Source: Candidatus Gorgonimonas leptogorgiae
Lineage (GTDB): Bacteria > Pseudomonadota > Gammaproteobacteria > Pseudomonadales > Endozoicomonadaceae
Reading direction: 5' to 3'
Length of the DNA stretch: 25,958 nt
Assembly (NCBI GenBank): GCA_929200515.1
Contig: CAKNAD010000008.1
Location: 1 to 25,958 of the forward strand
Shown: piece by piece, positions 1 to 8,455 of the stretch
How positions within the stretch are numbered: the stretch's first letter is position 1
Layout of the letters: the number at the start of each line of letters is the position of its first letter
The notes under the pieces: generated by a model
Told to the model about the DNA's origin: nothing
Seen by the model: only the letters and a program-made list of their open reading frames with translations
The model's database searches: none
Position numbers and translations under genes: made by a program

Positions 1-57
1 ATTAAACCATTTTACTTAGCCCTGAAACCTAGCATTTTCATCTGCCTCGTGTATATA
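1..57 (-). repeat. Dispersed intergenic repeat, copy D (inverted relative to copy E)
   Basis: The reverse complement of this segment matches 25768-25824 at 53 of 57 positions by hand alignment. It shares the core TATATACA...GCAG.TGAAAATGC...TTTCAG with further copies near 4139, 5080 and 24334. The match starts at base 1, so the element may extend beyond the window. It is non-coding and lies downstream of the FimV-like gene. Family identity is unknown. Confidence 0.7.
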
Positions 58-65
58 ACAGCCAT

Positions 66-93
66 AAAAAAAACCACTAATTAGTGGTTTTTT
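66..93 (-). terminator. Rho-independent terminator after the FimV-like gene
   Basis: A perfect palindrome is centred between 80 and 81 (ACCACTAATTAGTGGT with A/T flanks). On the minus strand the stem is followed by a run of T, 25 nt past the stop of the gene ending at 118. The plus strand also has a T-rich tail, so it may work in both directions. Confidence 0.8.
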
Positions 94-117
94 ATTTTTT
101 TAGCGGGGCACAGAGCT

Positions 118-1233
118 TCACTCATTGGCGACCATATCTGTGGAAATGGTTAATTCTGTATTTGGTATTTTTAAAACAGATCCAGCTTTAACTAAATTTA
201 TATTTCCTTTAACAAAACATTTATTATTATCTGCATTATTATAGATATCATTCATTATACATCTCCATTTTTTGCCTGGCAAAGTTTCTTTTAATTTAAA
301 AGCAATAGTACTTAAACACTCACCTTTGGCAACATAATATCTTTGATAGTCTTGAGCTTTTACCTTTTGATTAGCATTTTCGTTAAGCTTGATATTTTCC
401 ATATCGATTTTTTCTTCTGAAGCAATCTCGATAGTATCTAGATCTGTAGACAGTTTGTCTTCTGTTGTATTAGATTTAGGTAACAATAAGCAACATTTTT
501 GTTTTAATTTATTAATATCACCTTTAATAAATGCTTGCTTATTAAGATCATATATTTTATTAACTAATTGCTTCAAACTCATATCTGTTTTATAACTTGG
601 ATCTGAAAGCATTTTTTTTGCTATTTTAGTTATATTGTCTCCTTTCATTACATAATAACAATCAGTAGCAAATAATCCACCTTGTCCTTCATTAGCTACA
701 ACTTGAGCAACTTTTAATTCAGCTTCATTATTTTGTGATTTGCTGTTCTCTTCATTTAAACAACTATATTTATCTGTAACAATTTTTAATTGTTCGGTTT
801 TATTTTCTTCTAACGCTGAATCTTCATTTATTTCATTTGGTATATAACTAATAGTTGGCTGATTAAAAACTTTATAAACTCCTAAAACTTCATTTTTATT
901 AGTAACTAATCTAATAACTATATCAAATTTTTCATTTAACGGTTTTAAAGATTTAATTAACACAAAAGAACGCTCTTTTTCATTATTTATTTTAATATCA
1001 AGATCTGAAAAAACAACTGAATGTTCCATATTATATCTATAGTAATCCATAGCATAGCCATCTCTAACGATTACATATTCATTTTTAAATTTATTATCTA
1101 GATTAATAACAGCAGAAAAAATACCTTTATCATTAGGAAGAACTACCATGCCATTAAGATTAACAGAAGCATAAGCACTAAAAGAAATTAAATACAAAAT
1201 AATTATAATTAAATATTTTTTATTGTTACCCAT
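118..1233 (-). CDS. FimV/HubP-like secreted protein with two LysM domains
   Basis: A 371-residue protein. Residues 1-22 form a signal peptide with a hydrophobic core and probable cleavage after SAYA. Residues about 25-125 resemble the FimV N-terminal domain, including a segment near 96-123 like the FimV 'PFL.F.V.....G.LLREYT' region. LysM 1 spans about 193-252 (YYVMKGDNITKIAKKM ... AFIKGDINKLK) and LysM 2 about 299-357 (YYVAKGECLSTIAFKL ... CFVKGNINLVKAG). Both LysM units end in the 'F..G(D/N)IN.(L/V)K' pattern typical of FimV LysM. An Asn/Glu/Lys-rich linker separates them. FimV proteins organise cell poles and peptidoglycan-linked machinery in gammaproteobacteria. This one is short and lacks the long acidic cytoplasmic region and C-terminal TPR of classical FimV, so only the family resemblance is claimed. 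It lies 153 nt downstream of yidC, where mnmE often sits. Its start has only a distant AGGA. Confidence 0.7.
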   Translation of the reverse strand: MGNNKKYLIIIILYLISFSAYASVNLNGMVVLPNDKGIFSAVINLDNKFKNEYVIVRDGYAMDYYRYNMEHSVVFSDLDIKINNEKERSFVLIKSLKPLNEKFDIVIRLVTNKNEVLGVYKVFNQPTISYIPNEINEDSALEENKTEQLKIVTDKYSCLNEENSKSQNNEAELKVAQVVANEGQGGLFATDCYYVMKGDNITKIAKKMLSDPSYKTDMSLKQLVNKIYDLNKQAFIKGDINKLKQKCCLLLPKSNTTEDKLSTDLDTIEIASEEKIDMENIKLNENANQKVKAQDYQRYYVAKGECLSTIAFKLKETLPGKKWRCIMNDIYNNADNNKCFVKGNINLVKAGSVLKIPNTELTISTDMVANE

Positions 1234-1386
1234 ATTAAAAATAGTTCCTATTTTTTATAATTGAGTTATCGAAATACATTTAATTTTATTTAGTTTTTTT
1301 TATTTTATTATGAAACAACTAATTTTAAATAAAAGAAACAATACACCATAAAATAAAAGGTATACTGTTTCAGGTATCAAAAATAT

Positions 1387-3057
1387 TTAATTAGATTCTT
1401 TTTCTATTTTTTTAGAAATAACTAATTGTTGAGCTATTGATATTACATTATTAGTTATCCAATAAAGCACTAATCCAGATGGAAACCATAAGAAAAAGAA
1501 AGTAAACACTAAAGGCATAAATTTCATAACTTTAGCCTGCATTGGATCTGTAGCAGGTGGGTTAAGCGTCTGTTGATAAAACATTGAAGCCCCCATTAAC
1601 AGCGGAAGGATAAAATATGGATCCATCAAGGAAAGATCTTTAATCCAAAACATCCAGCTAGACTGACGCAACTCTACTGACTCTAAAAGAACCCAATAAA
1701 GAGCTATAAATACTGGCATTTGAATAATAATAGGCAAACATCCACCCAGCGGGTTAACCTTCTCTTTTTTGTAAAGCTCCATCATTGCTTGCGATAGCTT
1801 TTGTTTATCTTCAGCGTATTGCTCCTTAAGTTGTTGTAACTTAGGAGTTAACTTACGCATCTTAGCCATAGAACGAAAACTAGTTGCATTTAATGGGTAA
1901 AATAGCGCCTTAACAAATATGGTAAGAAGTATTATAGACCAACCCCAATTGCCAATAAATTTATGAATCCATTGAAGAACTGTAAATAGTGGTTGAGCAA
2001 TAAACCATAACATGCCGTAATCAACTGTTAAATCTAAACCAGAAGCTATCTTTTTCAAAACGTCTTGATCTTTAGGGCCTGCATATAGTTTTGCTGCAAC
2101 GCTTGCTTGTTGATCTGGTTTTAACTTAATAACAACTGGATCTATAAAACCTATAAAGTTAAAATCTTCTTTATTCTTTTTTGAGTAATATACATATTCT
2201 TTAGATTGATTCTCTGGAACCCATGCAGTAACAAAGTAATGCTGTCCTATTGCTGCATAACCGCCATTTACCTTTTGACGAAAAGGGTCTTTAGCAAATG
2301 AATCAAATGGTAGCTTTTTATATAGTTCATCGTTAGTTTTAACAGCTCCGCCTAAATAAGTATTCACTGGAGCATGAGATTCTTCTGCACTAGGATCTTT
2401 GCTACTATCGCGCTTTAATTGCACATATAGCTGATCAGACCAAACAGCTGAACTATTATTTTTTATTTTATATTCTAGACCTATAAGATAAGAGCCTCTA
2501 TTAAATATATATTTTTTTACTACAGATATGCCAGAATGTTTTAATTGCAACTCAACCTCCAGCTTATCACTACCATCTTCTATAATATAACTTTTTTTAG
2601 CTGAACTATACTTTGCTCTCTGATTATCTTCTTTTGGTCCATCGGTTTTTGCTAACGCACTCTGAGCTACAAAACTCATATTTGAATCTATACTAGGAGA
2701 AGATAGCAACCTAAAAGCAGGTTCCTTACCTGTGCCATCTACATACTCAGGATACTTTAATAGGTTAATCCCTATTATATCACCACCATTCATATTTATT
2801 TTAATATCTAAAACATCTGTTTTAACAGTAACAACTGAAGATGAATCGTATGTAGCATCTAACACTTGCTCTGTATCTTCACTAGTAAGAATAGGCATAT
2901 CTAAACTAGAGTTAGTGGTTTCGGTTTGGTTTTTAGCTGTTATAGAAGGTTGTATTGCTGTTTTAGATTTCTGATGGTAATCGCTATTCCATTCTTGTAA
3001 TACTAATATCCCAACAACAATTATAGCACCAATTAATACTATTCTAGGTAAATTCAT
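1387..3057 (-). CDS. yidC: Membrane protein insertase YidC
   Basis: A 556-residue inner-membrane insertase, close to the E. coli length (548). It inserts membrane proteins alone or with SecYEG. An N-terminal membrane anchor covers residues 5-20. The large periplasmic P1 domain spans about 60-340. The conserved five-helix core spans about 350-548, with the 'YPLN.TSFRSMAKMRKLTPKLQ' cytoplasmic segment, the 'KVNPLGGCLPIIIQMPVFIALYWVL' motif and 'PSGLVLYWITNN'. The positively charged groove residue (Arg366 in E. coli) appears to be Lys383 in FVKALFYP. The start overlaps the yidD stop by 4 nt (ATGA), indicating translational coupling in an rpmH-rnpA-yidD-yidC operon. mnmE, the common next gene, is not here; a FimV-like gene follows instead. 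Confidence 0.98.
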   Translation of the reverse strand: MNLPRIVLIGAIIVVGILVLQEWNSDYHQKSKTAIQPSITAKNQTETTNSSLDMPILTSEDTEQVLDATYDSSSVVTVKTDVLDIKINMNGGDIIGINLLKYPEYVDGTGKEPAFRLLSSPSIDSNMSFVAQSALAKTDGPKEDNQRAKYSSAKKSYIIEDGSDKLEVELQLKHSGISVVKKYIFNRGSYLIGLEYKIKNNSSAVWSDQLYVQLKRDSSKDPSAEESHAPVNTYLGGAVKTNDELYKKLPFDSFAKDPFRQKVNGGYAAIGQHYFVTAWVPENQSKEYVYYSKKNKEDFNFIGFIDPVVIKLKPDQQASVAAKLYAGPKDQDVLKKIASGLDLTVDYGMLWFIAQPLFTVLQWIHKFIGNWGWSIILLTIFVKALFYPLNATSFRSMAKMRKLTPKLQQLKEQYAEDKQKLSQAMMELYKKEKVNPLGGCLPIIIQMPVFIALYWVLLESVELRQSSWMFWIKDLSLMDPYFILPLLMGASMFYQQTLNPPATDPMQAKVMKFMPLVFTFFFLWFPSGLVLYWITNNVISIAQQLVISKKIEKESN

Positions 3058-3374
3058 TTAATTGTGTTCACTTTCTTGGTTTGTGGATCTTGCATAACAA
3101 CATGGTTTTTGGTTTTTTTAGGAGAAACAGGGTCATAACCACCACGACTCCATTTGTTACATTTTAAAACTCTTAAAGCAAGTAAAAATAAACCCTTAAT
3201 AATTCCATGAGTTAAAATTGCTTCTTTTCCATAAGATGAGCATGAAGGATAAAATCTACAGCAAGGTGACATCATTGGGCTTAAAAAACACTGATACATC
3301 TTTATTAAAGATAATAACAATAATACTGTTATTCTACGTATACCATTAAATATTTTTTTTATTTCTGCTTTCAT
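3054..3374 (-). CDS. yidD: Membrane protein insertion efficiency factor YidD
   Basis: A small membrane-associated protein that assists YidC-dependent insertion. The family signature is clear: CCRFYPSCSSYGKEAI, then 'HGIIKG' and 'RVLKCNKWSRGGYDPV', with the cysteines conserved. A hydrophobic, amphipathic N-terminal segment precedes it. I start it at the ATG at 3374 (106 aa) because GAG lies 5 nt upstream. The longer reading frame begins with TTG at 3383. The C-terminal tail (about 20 residues after DPV) is polar and not conserved. It overlaps yidC by 4 nt and lies 59 nt after rnpA. Confidence 0.95.
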   Translation of the reverse strand: MKAEIKKIFNGIRRITVLLLLSLIKMYQCFLSPMMSPCCRFYPSCSSYGKEAILTHGIIKGLFLLALRVLKCNKWSRGGYDPVSPKKTKNHVVMQDPQTKKVNTIK

Positions 3375-3433
3375 GAAACTCAAAAAAATTATAGGACAGG
3401 TATCTATTTAATAACAACATAAAAAATCTTTAT

Positions 3434-3805
3434 CTAACTCCTAGAATTTCTGTAATTAACCTTTTTTATTAATGCCTGCCACAGAGATGTTAAATCTTCG
3501 TTTTGTTGTTTTCTACTCAACCGTATTAAGTTACTACGCACGAGAACAACAATATCTACCATTAACGTAGATACCTCTCCTTTACGAAAGCTCTCTTTAA
3601 CAATTCTTTTAACCAAATTTCTATCTACTGCACGCCTAATATTCTTTTTTGCTACCACAACACCTATTCTTCCATGAGAAAGGTTGTTTTCTTTTACAAT
3701 AAAAGTTAAATTAGGGGAAGAAACTCTAAAGTCTGCGTTATTAAAAACAGAAGAATATTGAGAAGATTGGTTTATTTTAAAAGCACGACCGAACTGATGA
3801 TCCAT
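3434..3805 (-). CDS. rnpA: Ribonuclease P protein component
   Basis: A 123-residue basic protein subunit of RNase P, which binds the RNA subunit and aids cleavage of pre-tRNA 5' leaders. The diagnostic RNR box is present as AVDRNLVKRIVKESFR, preceded by the 'RIGVVVAKKNIRRA' strand-helix segment. The N-terminal 'GRAFKINQSSQYSSVF' matches the family's 'R..R.L...EF..VF' start. It begins 15 nt after the rpmH stop, the normal gammaproteobacterial arrangement, and shares the rpmH promoter. Length is typical. Confidence 0.97.
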   Translation of the reverse strand: MDHQFGRAFKINQSSQYSSVFNNADFRVSSPNLTFIVKENNLSHGRIGVVVAKKNIRRAVDRNLVKRIVKESFRKGEVSTLMVDIVVLVRSNLIRLSRKQQNEDLTSLWQALIKKVNYRNSRS

Positions 3806-3820
3806 ATTAACTGCTATAAA

Positions 3821-3955
3821 TTAAGCTGATAGAACTTGTCGCCCTTTAGCTCTTCTTCGGTTGATGATAGCTCTGCCACTTTTAGTAGCCATTCTTGCTC
3901 GAAACCCGTGGTTTCTTTTACGTTTTATGTTACTTGGCTGAAATGTTCTTTTCAT
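3821..3955 (-). CDS. rpmH: 50S ribosomal protein L34
   Basis: Reading the minus strand from the ATG at 3955 gives 44 residues beginning MKRTFQPSNIKRKRNHGFRA and ending in KGRQVLSA, followed by TAA. This is a full-length bL34: the 'KRTFQPS' start and 'R..HGFR.RM.T..GR..I.RRR.KGR' body are all present. It is the first gene of the operon with rnpA, yidD and yidC, and a strong sigma70-type promoter lies 48 nt upstream. In most relatives the next gene upstream, divergently oriented, is dnaA; here it is gmhA on the same strand. Confidence 0.98.
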   Translation of the reverse strand: MKRTFQPSNIKRKRNHGFRARMATKSGRAIINRRRAKGRQVLSA

Positions 3956-4002
3956 GGTTAAAACTCTTTTAATTTAAGATTACTAATATTTTTACAGTGC
4001 CA

Positions 4003-4031
4003 ATTGTAAACGGTTTCTTGAATATAGTCAA
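4003..4031 (-). promoter_or_regulatory. Sigma70-type promoter of rpmH
   Basis: On the minus strand, TTGACT (4031-4026) and TACAAT (4008-4003) are separated by exactly 17 nt. The -10 box lies 47 nt upstream of the rpmH ATG. Each box matches the consensus at five of six bases. This is the best promoter I see in the window. Confidence 0.75.
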
Positions 4032-4138
4032 CAATCAATCTTGTTTTTTTTGACTTCTCTATAGCTTTGCTAGTATTTACCATTACAAACTACTTGTAAT
4101 ATGTATAGAATAGACAAAAAACTTCAAACAAGCAAACA

Positions 4139-4200
4139 TTATACAGGTATAGGCTTTTCTAGCTTATCAGTTGAAAGTGCAGATTTTCATCTATCAGTTA
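4139..4200 (+). repeat. Dispersed intergenic repeat, copy A
   Basis: Begins with TTATACAGG and has its core at 4168-4190 (CAGTTGAAAGTGCAGATTTT). This aligns with the cores near 5094 and 24346. It lies in the gap between gmhA and the rpmH promoter. Relative to other copies it has about 15 nt inserted between the TATACA end and the core. Confidence 0.5.
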
Positions 4201-4212
4201 TAGTTAGCAGTA

Positions 4213-4851
4213 TTAATCAGAAAAAGTATCTTCTCGCATAAGTTTTTCAATTAACAAAATAATGGTATGTATTATTTTAATATGAATCTCTTGTATTCTA
4301 TCAGCATAACCATGGTGTGGTACAATTATACTGGTATCTGCTAACTCTGCTGCTGCACCACCAGAATTACCCGTCAGTAAAATAACCTTAACGCCAATTT
4401 CTCTTGCTTGTTTTATAGCTTTTAGAATGTTTATCGAATTCCCACTAGTAGTTATAGCAAACAAAACATCGCCTCTATTTGCCAATGCTTCAATATATCT
4501 AGAAAACACCTCATCATAACCAAAATCATTAGCTACACAAGAAATATGTGATGGGTCTGAAATTGCTATAGCTGGATAACCTTTTCTGTTTTCTCTAAAC
4601 CTTCCTGTTAACTCTTCAGCAAAGTGCATTGCATCACAATGAGAACCTCCATTACCACAAGAAATAACCTTACCTTTAATTTTAAATGCATTAGCTATAC
4701 ACAATGCTGCTCGAGCTATATTTTTTATGCATATTCTATTATTAATAAAGCTATCGAGAACAAACCTAGCTTCTTGTAACTCATGATCTATGTCTTGTTG
4801 TAGCAACTCAATATATTCTAAATTTTTCGTGCTTGTTTTTTTTGTATTCAT
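4213..4851 (-). CDS. gmhA: Phosphoheptose (sedoheptulose 7-phosphate) isomerase
   Basis: Converts sedoheptulose 7-phosphate to D-glycero-D-manno-heptose 7-phosphate, the first step of ADP-heptose synthesis for LPS inner core; a cytoplasmic tetramer in known members. The SIS-domain signatures are nearly identical to E. coli GmhA: SCGNGGSHCDAMHFAEELTG (containing the catalytic Glu), YPAIAISDPSHISCVANDFG, ITTSGNSINILKAI and HHGYADRIQEIHIKIIH (containing the catalytic His). The chosen start is the second ATG (4851), because GGA lies 7 nt upstream. The ATG at 4863 is in frame and adds four residues, but its only AGG is 1 nt away. The N-terminus is about 15 residues longer than in E. coli. It is divergent from hldE, with which it shares the pathway, across a 426-nt gap. 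Confidence 0.97.
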   Translation of the reverse strand: MNTKKTSTKNLEYIELLQQDIDHELQEARFVLDSFINNRICIKNIARAALCIANAFKIKGKVISCGNGGSHCDAMHFAEELTGRFRENRKGYPAIAISDPSHISCVANDFGYDEVFSRYIEALANRGDVLFAITTSGNSINILKAIKQAREIGVKVILLTGNSGGAAAELADTSIIVPHHGYADRIQEIHIKIIHTIILLIEKLMREDTFSD

Positions 4852-4863
4852 GACAAAATCCAT

Positions 4864-5289
4864 ACCTATGTAAAGCTTCTATACAAAAGTGCATAGCCAT
4901 TAGCCTATCAACACTTAACTCTTATTTAAAATATTCCATGTTTTTTTTGTTTTGTAAATTGATTTAATAAAATTATTTTGTATTATCTTTTTTAATCATT
5001 GAAGATGTGTTGATCAACAAAGATAATAACTGTAATATTTATAATAACAACACGAGTTGATATTAAAATACCAGCTTTCTATAAACGTGGCGTTTGGAAA
5101 TGCAGATTTTCCATCTATTGCGTGTAATAAACTAATTTTTAGCATGTTAAATAAAAGGCATATAAGTAAATCACCTTTTATTATACGTACGTTTTTTATA
5201 CAATAGAAACGTACACAACCTAGTTATAGTTTAGCTATACTTTTATTACAGTGGCTCTTAGAGGCCATATTTTTTTGCTATAGGTAATC
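4864..5289. other. Divergent gmhA-hldE control region with stacked inverted repeats
   Basis: No gene is seen here. It holds a 10-bp inverted repeat TATTATCTTT (4981-4990) / AAAGATAATA (5020-5029) that encloses a perfect 12-bp palindrome, TGTTGATCAACA (5008-5019). It also holds repeat copy B (5080-5130). Two further hairpins are AATAAAAGG/CCTTTTATT (5150-5158/5174-5182) and GTACGTTT/AAACGTAC (5187-5194/5207-5214). Both heptose genes must be expressed from here, but I find no convincing -35/-10 pair. The palindromes are candidate operators or transcript hairpins. Confidence 0.5.
5080..5130 (+). repeat. Dispersed intergenic repeat, copy B
   Basis: TATAAACGTGGCGTTTGGAA followed by ATGCAGATTTTCC aligns with copy C (TATATACAGGTGCAGTTGGA, ATGCGAGTTTTCAG). 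The GGAAA...TTTCC arms can form a short hairpin. Confidence 0.55.
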
Positions 5290-6717
5290 ATGTTTTCAAA
5301 TTTTTTAGACTTCTCTGATTGTGATATTTTAGTTGTTGGAGATTGTATGCTTGATAGCTACTGGCATGGATCTACAAAAAGAATCTCTCCTGAAGCTCCT
5401 GTACCTGTTGTAGGTATAGATATTTTAGAAGATAGAGCTGGAGGGGCTGCTAATGTTGCTGTAAATACATCAAATATCGGAATCAAAACAACACTAGTGA
5501 GCCTTGCAGGAGCAGATAAACCTGGCAAAAAAATACAACATTTACTCAAACAACAACTAATTGATTGCGACTTTATTCTAAGCAATGAAATAACAACCAC
5601 TACTAAAACTAGAATTGTTTCACAAAATCAGCAACTTTTGAGAATAGATAAAGAAACCTATCCAAAAACTAATTTTTCTACTTTGGTAGAACAAAAATGC
5701 TTTAAATACATACCTAATGTAAACGCTGTAATAATATCTGACTATAATAAAGGCTGCCTTGTTGATTGTAAAAAAATAATAGCTTATGCAAAAAAATACA
5801 AAAAACTTGTAGTTGTTGACCCAAAAGGAAAAAACTATTACAAATATTATGGAGCATCAATAATAACCCCCAATCTTAGTGAGTTTGAAGAGGTTGTTGG
5901 TAAATGCAACACTTTAAAAGAAATACCCGAGAAAGCTATAAAATTAATAAAACAACTTAACATAAATGCTTTACTAGTTACCCTCAGTGAAAAAGGCATG
6001 ATGCTCGTTACCAAAGATGGTCGCTCCTATCATTTACAAGCTGCATCTCGAGAAGTTTTTGATGTTACCGGGGCAGGCGATACAGTAATATCTGTTTTAG
6101 CATCATTTATATCTAAGGGATACGATTACTTACAAGCAGCTAAAATTGCTAATATTGCAGCAGGAATAGTTGTAGAAAAATCAGGAACATCTCCTATAAC
6201 TTTAGCTGAACTAATTCAAAAACTGAATGACAAAAACCATTCACCAACAGGTGTTTTGTCACTCAAAAATCTGATGAAATGTTTAGCTATAGAGCATCTT
6301 AATAATAAAAAAATAGTTTTTACCAATGGTTGCTTCGATATTTTACATGCCGGGCATATTAAATATTTACAAGCAGCCAAAAACTTAGGAGACAAACTAA
6401 TTGTAGCTGTAAACTCAGATTCATCAGTTAAGCAGCTAAAAGGTAATAACCGCCCCATAAATAACTTAAGTCGTAGAATGGCTGTTTTAGCAGGACTAAA
6501 ATCAGTAGATTGGGTTGTTAGCTTTGATGATTTAACCCCTGAAAAAACTATACAAAAAATAAAACCTGATGTTCTAGTTAAGGGAGGAGATTATAATATT
6601 GATAACATTGTAGGATCCTCCTTTGTTAAATCATATGGTGGAACAGTTGAAATAATAGATTTTTTAATCGGTCACTCTACAACAAGCATAATAGAAAAAT
6701 GCTTAAGCTTATCTTAA
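5290..6717 (+). CDS. hldE: Bifunctional heptose 7-phosphate kinase / heptose 1-phosphate adenylyltransferase
   Basis: A 475-residue two-domain enzyme (E. coli HldE is 477). The N-terminal ribokinase-type domain (about 1-310) phosphorylates heptose 7-phosphate at C1. It shows the 'ILVVGDCMLDSYWHG' substrate segment, 'EDRAGGAANVAVN' and the anion-hole motif DVTGAGD (258-264) with catalytic Asp264. The C-terminal nucleotidyltransferase domain (about 335-475) transfers AMP to heptose 1-phosphate. It has FTNGCFDILHAGH with the HxGH signature at 353-356 and GHSTTSII near the end. The product feeds GmhB/HldD steps not in this window. An AGG stands 5 nt before the ATG. It is divergent from gmhA. ADP-heptose is also known as an innate immune signal in animal hosts, but nothing here shows such a role. 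Confidence 0.97.
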   Translation: MFSNFLDFSDCDILVVGDCMLDSYWHGSTKRISPEAPVPVVGIDILEDRAGGAANVAVNTSNIGIKTTLVSLAGADKPGKKIQHLLKQQLIDCDFILSNEITTTTKTRIVSQNQQLLRIDKETYPKTNFSTLVEQKCFKYIPNVNAVIISDYNKGCLVDCKKIIAYAKKYKKLVVVDPKGKNYYKYYGASIITPNLSEFEEVVGKCNTLKEIPEKAIKLIKQLNINALLVTLSEKGMMLVTKDGRSYHLQAASREVFDVTGAGDTVISVLASFISKGYDYLQAAKIANIAAGIVVEKSGTSPITLAELIQKLNDKNHSPTGVLSLKNLMKCLAIEHLNNKKIVFTNGCFDILHAGHIKYLQAAKNLGDKLIVAVNSDSSVKQLKGNNRPINNLSRRMAVLAGLKSVDWVVSFDDLTPEKTIQKIKPDVLVKGGDYNIDNIVGSSFVKSYGGTVEIIDFLIGHSTTSIIEKCLSLS

Positions 6718-7515
6718 GATATACAGGCAGATAAAAAAACATTTTTTAATAATATCTGCTGGTTCTAAAACATAGGTGTGCCTTTTTAACCAGTACAAAA
6801 AAATTTAATTTGGGTATTTTGTGCTTTAAACAGAGTCATTAGAAAATAGTTGTTTATTTATATCTTTAATGGTATTATATGCAAGTAACAAATAAAAACT
6901 CAAGTTCTCAGAATTTATTTATAATCTTTAAGCACCACAGATGTTTCTTTGATTTGATAGCCAATAAATCATAAAAGCACAAAAAAAATATAAATTATTC
7001 TTTTTATCTCTTGAAAACACTACATAGACTTACCCACAGTTGAAACACTTCAAGCGCAACAACGTTTTTGCTGATACTCTAACATTAACTAAGTTTTTTT
7101 GTTTTGTGATAAGCTTAATTTGTTACATTTATACATACATTTGTTTTCTATAAATATTTTCCTATACTTTAAGGTATAAAAACCTAAAAACTTTTATTTT
7201 CTTTTATGAAGTAAATACGCTTTCTACCGATGTAACTTCAACCAGAACCTAAAAGAAAGAGAACTCTCACCAGCATAAGTGGTTACTGGATTTATCCCTT
7301 TAGCTTAAAAAAATACACTATGGCATAGCTATTTCGCATAGCCGTTATATTAGTTTTATGTAATAGAGAAAATATCAAACAAACAAGTACAATTTTTTAG
7401 GACTTATCAACAGATGATTTATGCCTTATACACACCTTCTACATGAAGATGTGTATACACCCCTACGGTATAATATTTAGGGGGAGGGCGGTAAAAAACA
7501 AACAGGATTATAAAA
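6718..7515. other. Long intergenic region between hldE and the EamA permease
   Basis: About 800 nt without a supportable gene or recognisable gene remnant. It contains a GCAGATA/TATCTGC inverted repeat just after hldE (about 6725-6757), which lacks a T-run and so is not a clear terminator. Two one-mismatch DnaA-box-like 9-mers occur, TTACCCACA at 7030-7038 and TTATCAACA at 7403-7411. An imperfect hairpin lies near 7428-7452. A TATAAT lies at 7469-7474, but without a good -35 box. Confidence 0.45.
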
Positions 7516-8388
7516 GTGTTTAATTTATTTTGCTACTTTGTATTAGGAATGATCTGGGGGTCGTCATTTCCTCTAATGAAAATCATTACCCCGTATATTG
7601 GAGCTTCATGGGTAATAGAGTTTCGTTCTATTTTTGGTGCTATCTTTTTATCATTAATATTAATACCTAAATTTCCTAAAATACAAATAGGCAATAATTT
7701 ACATAAACTAGCTATCATTAGTACATGTAAATTTGTACTTCCATTTTTATTGGTAGCAAAAGCAACCGAATCGATACCTGCATCTATTATAGCAGTATTA
7801 TTCTCAACTGGACCGCTGTTAAGTGCCGCTTTAACTACGATATTAGAAAAAAAACGCACCACAAAAACAAAATTATTAGGTTTGCTTTTAGGGTTTTCTG
7901 GAGTAGCCTTATTGCTTCTTGGGTTAGATAACAACCCTACGCATGCTAATAACGATGTTTATTCTATGGCGTTAGTTGTTCTTGCTGCATTGATATACTC
8001 TGTTGGAGGGATATATACCCATAATGTTAGCCACTCTATTAAAATGACCCCAACAGGGATAATTGTATCTGGTTTATGGGTAGCATCTATTATTGGACTT
8101 ATTTTCCCGCTCATTACGAATAAAAATGTTCCTGAGTTAAAATCATTGATGCCAGTGCTTCCACACCTTATATCTTTAGGTTGCCTTTCTACTGGCTTTG
8201 CAAATTTATTATATTTTAGGCTATTAAAAGCTTGGGGGGCGGTATCAGCAATATCTGTTGTTTTTACTGTACCTGTTTTTAGTATGTTTTGGTGTAGCAT
8301 TCTGCTTAATGAAACAATTACGCTAAACATGTTAATTTGTAGTGTCTTAGTGATCATCGGCTCATTGCTTGTTATTAGCAAGCAATGA
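7516..8388 (+). CDS. EamA/DMT-family inner-membrane transporter
   Basis: A 290-residue, very hydrophobic protein with about ten predicted membrane segments arranged as two EamA repeats. The first repeat carries the family's 'GMIWGSSFPLMK' start and 'STGPLLSAALTTILEKKR...GLLLGFSGVALLLLG'. The second carries 'LLYFRLLKAWGAVSAISVVFTVPVFSMFW...LNETIT' and ends in 'VLVIIGSLLVIS'. The family (drug/metabolite transporters) exports or imports small metabolites, often amino acids or nucleotide derivatives; the substrate cannot be read from sequence. The start is GTG with AGGA 8 nt upstream. The gene is convergent with the kinase gene ending at 8426, separated by 37 nt. It sits between heptose genes and kinase genes with no obvious functional link. 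Confidence 0.9.
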   Translation: MFNLFCYFVLGMIWGSSFPLMKIITPYIGASWVIEFRSIFGAIFLSLILIPKFPKIQIGNNLHKLAIISTCKFVLPFLLVAKATESIPASIIAVLFSTGPLLSAALTTILEKKRTTKTKLLGLLLGFSGVALLLLGLDNNPTHANNDVYSMALVVLAALIYSVGGIYTHNVSHSIKMTPTGIIVSGLWVASIIGLIFPLITNKNVPELKSLMPVLPHLISLGCLSTGFANLLYFRLLKAWGAVSAISVVFTVPVFSMFWCSILLNETITLNMLICSVLVIIGSLLVISKQ

Positions 8389-8408
8389 TTTTCAACAACT
8401 AAAAACAC

Positions 8409-8455
8409 AAAATTACAGCACATTATTATGACATAGAATTCTGTACTGTAATTTT
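8409..8455. repeat. Inverted repeat at the permease-kinase convergent junction
   Basis: AAAATTACAG (8409-8418) and CTGTAATTTT (8446-8455) are perfect 10-bp inverted arms around a 27-nt loop. They span the 3' end of kinase gene 1. The region downstream of kinase gene 2 holds a similar single arm (AAAATTACAG at about 9874-9883), so this 3' flank was probably duplicated with the gene. It could act as a weak bidirectional terminator. Confidence 0.4.

Noticed and set aside
7533..8423. Two minus-strand frames opposite the permease gene
   Set aside because: They mirror the EamA coding frame, which has clear family motifs and a good ribosome binding site.
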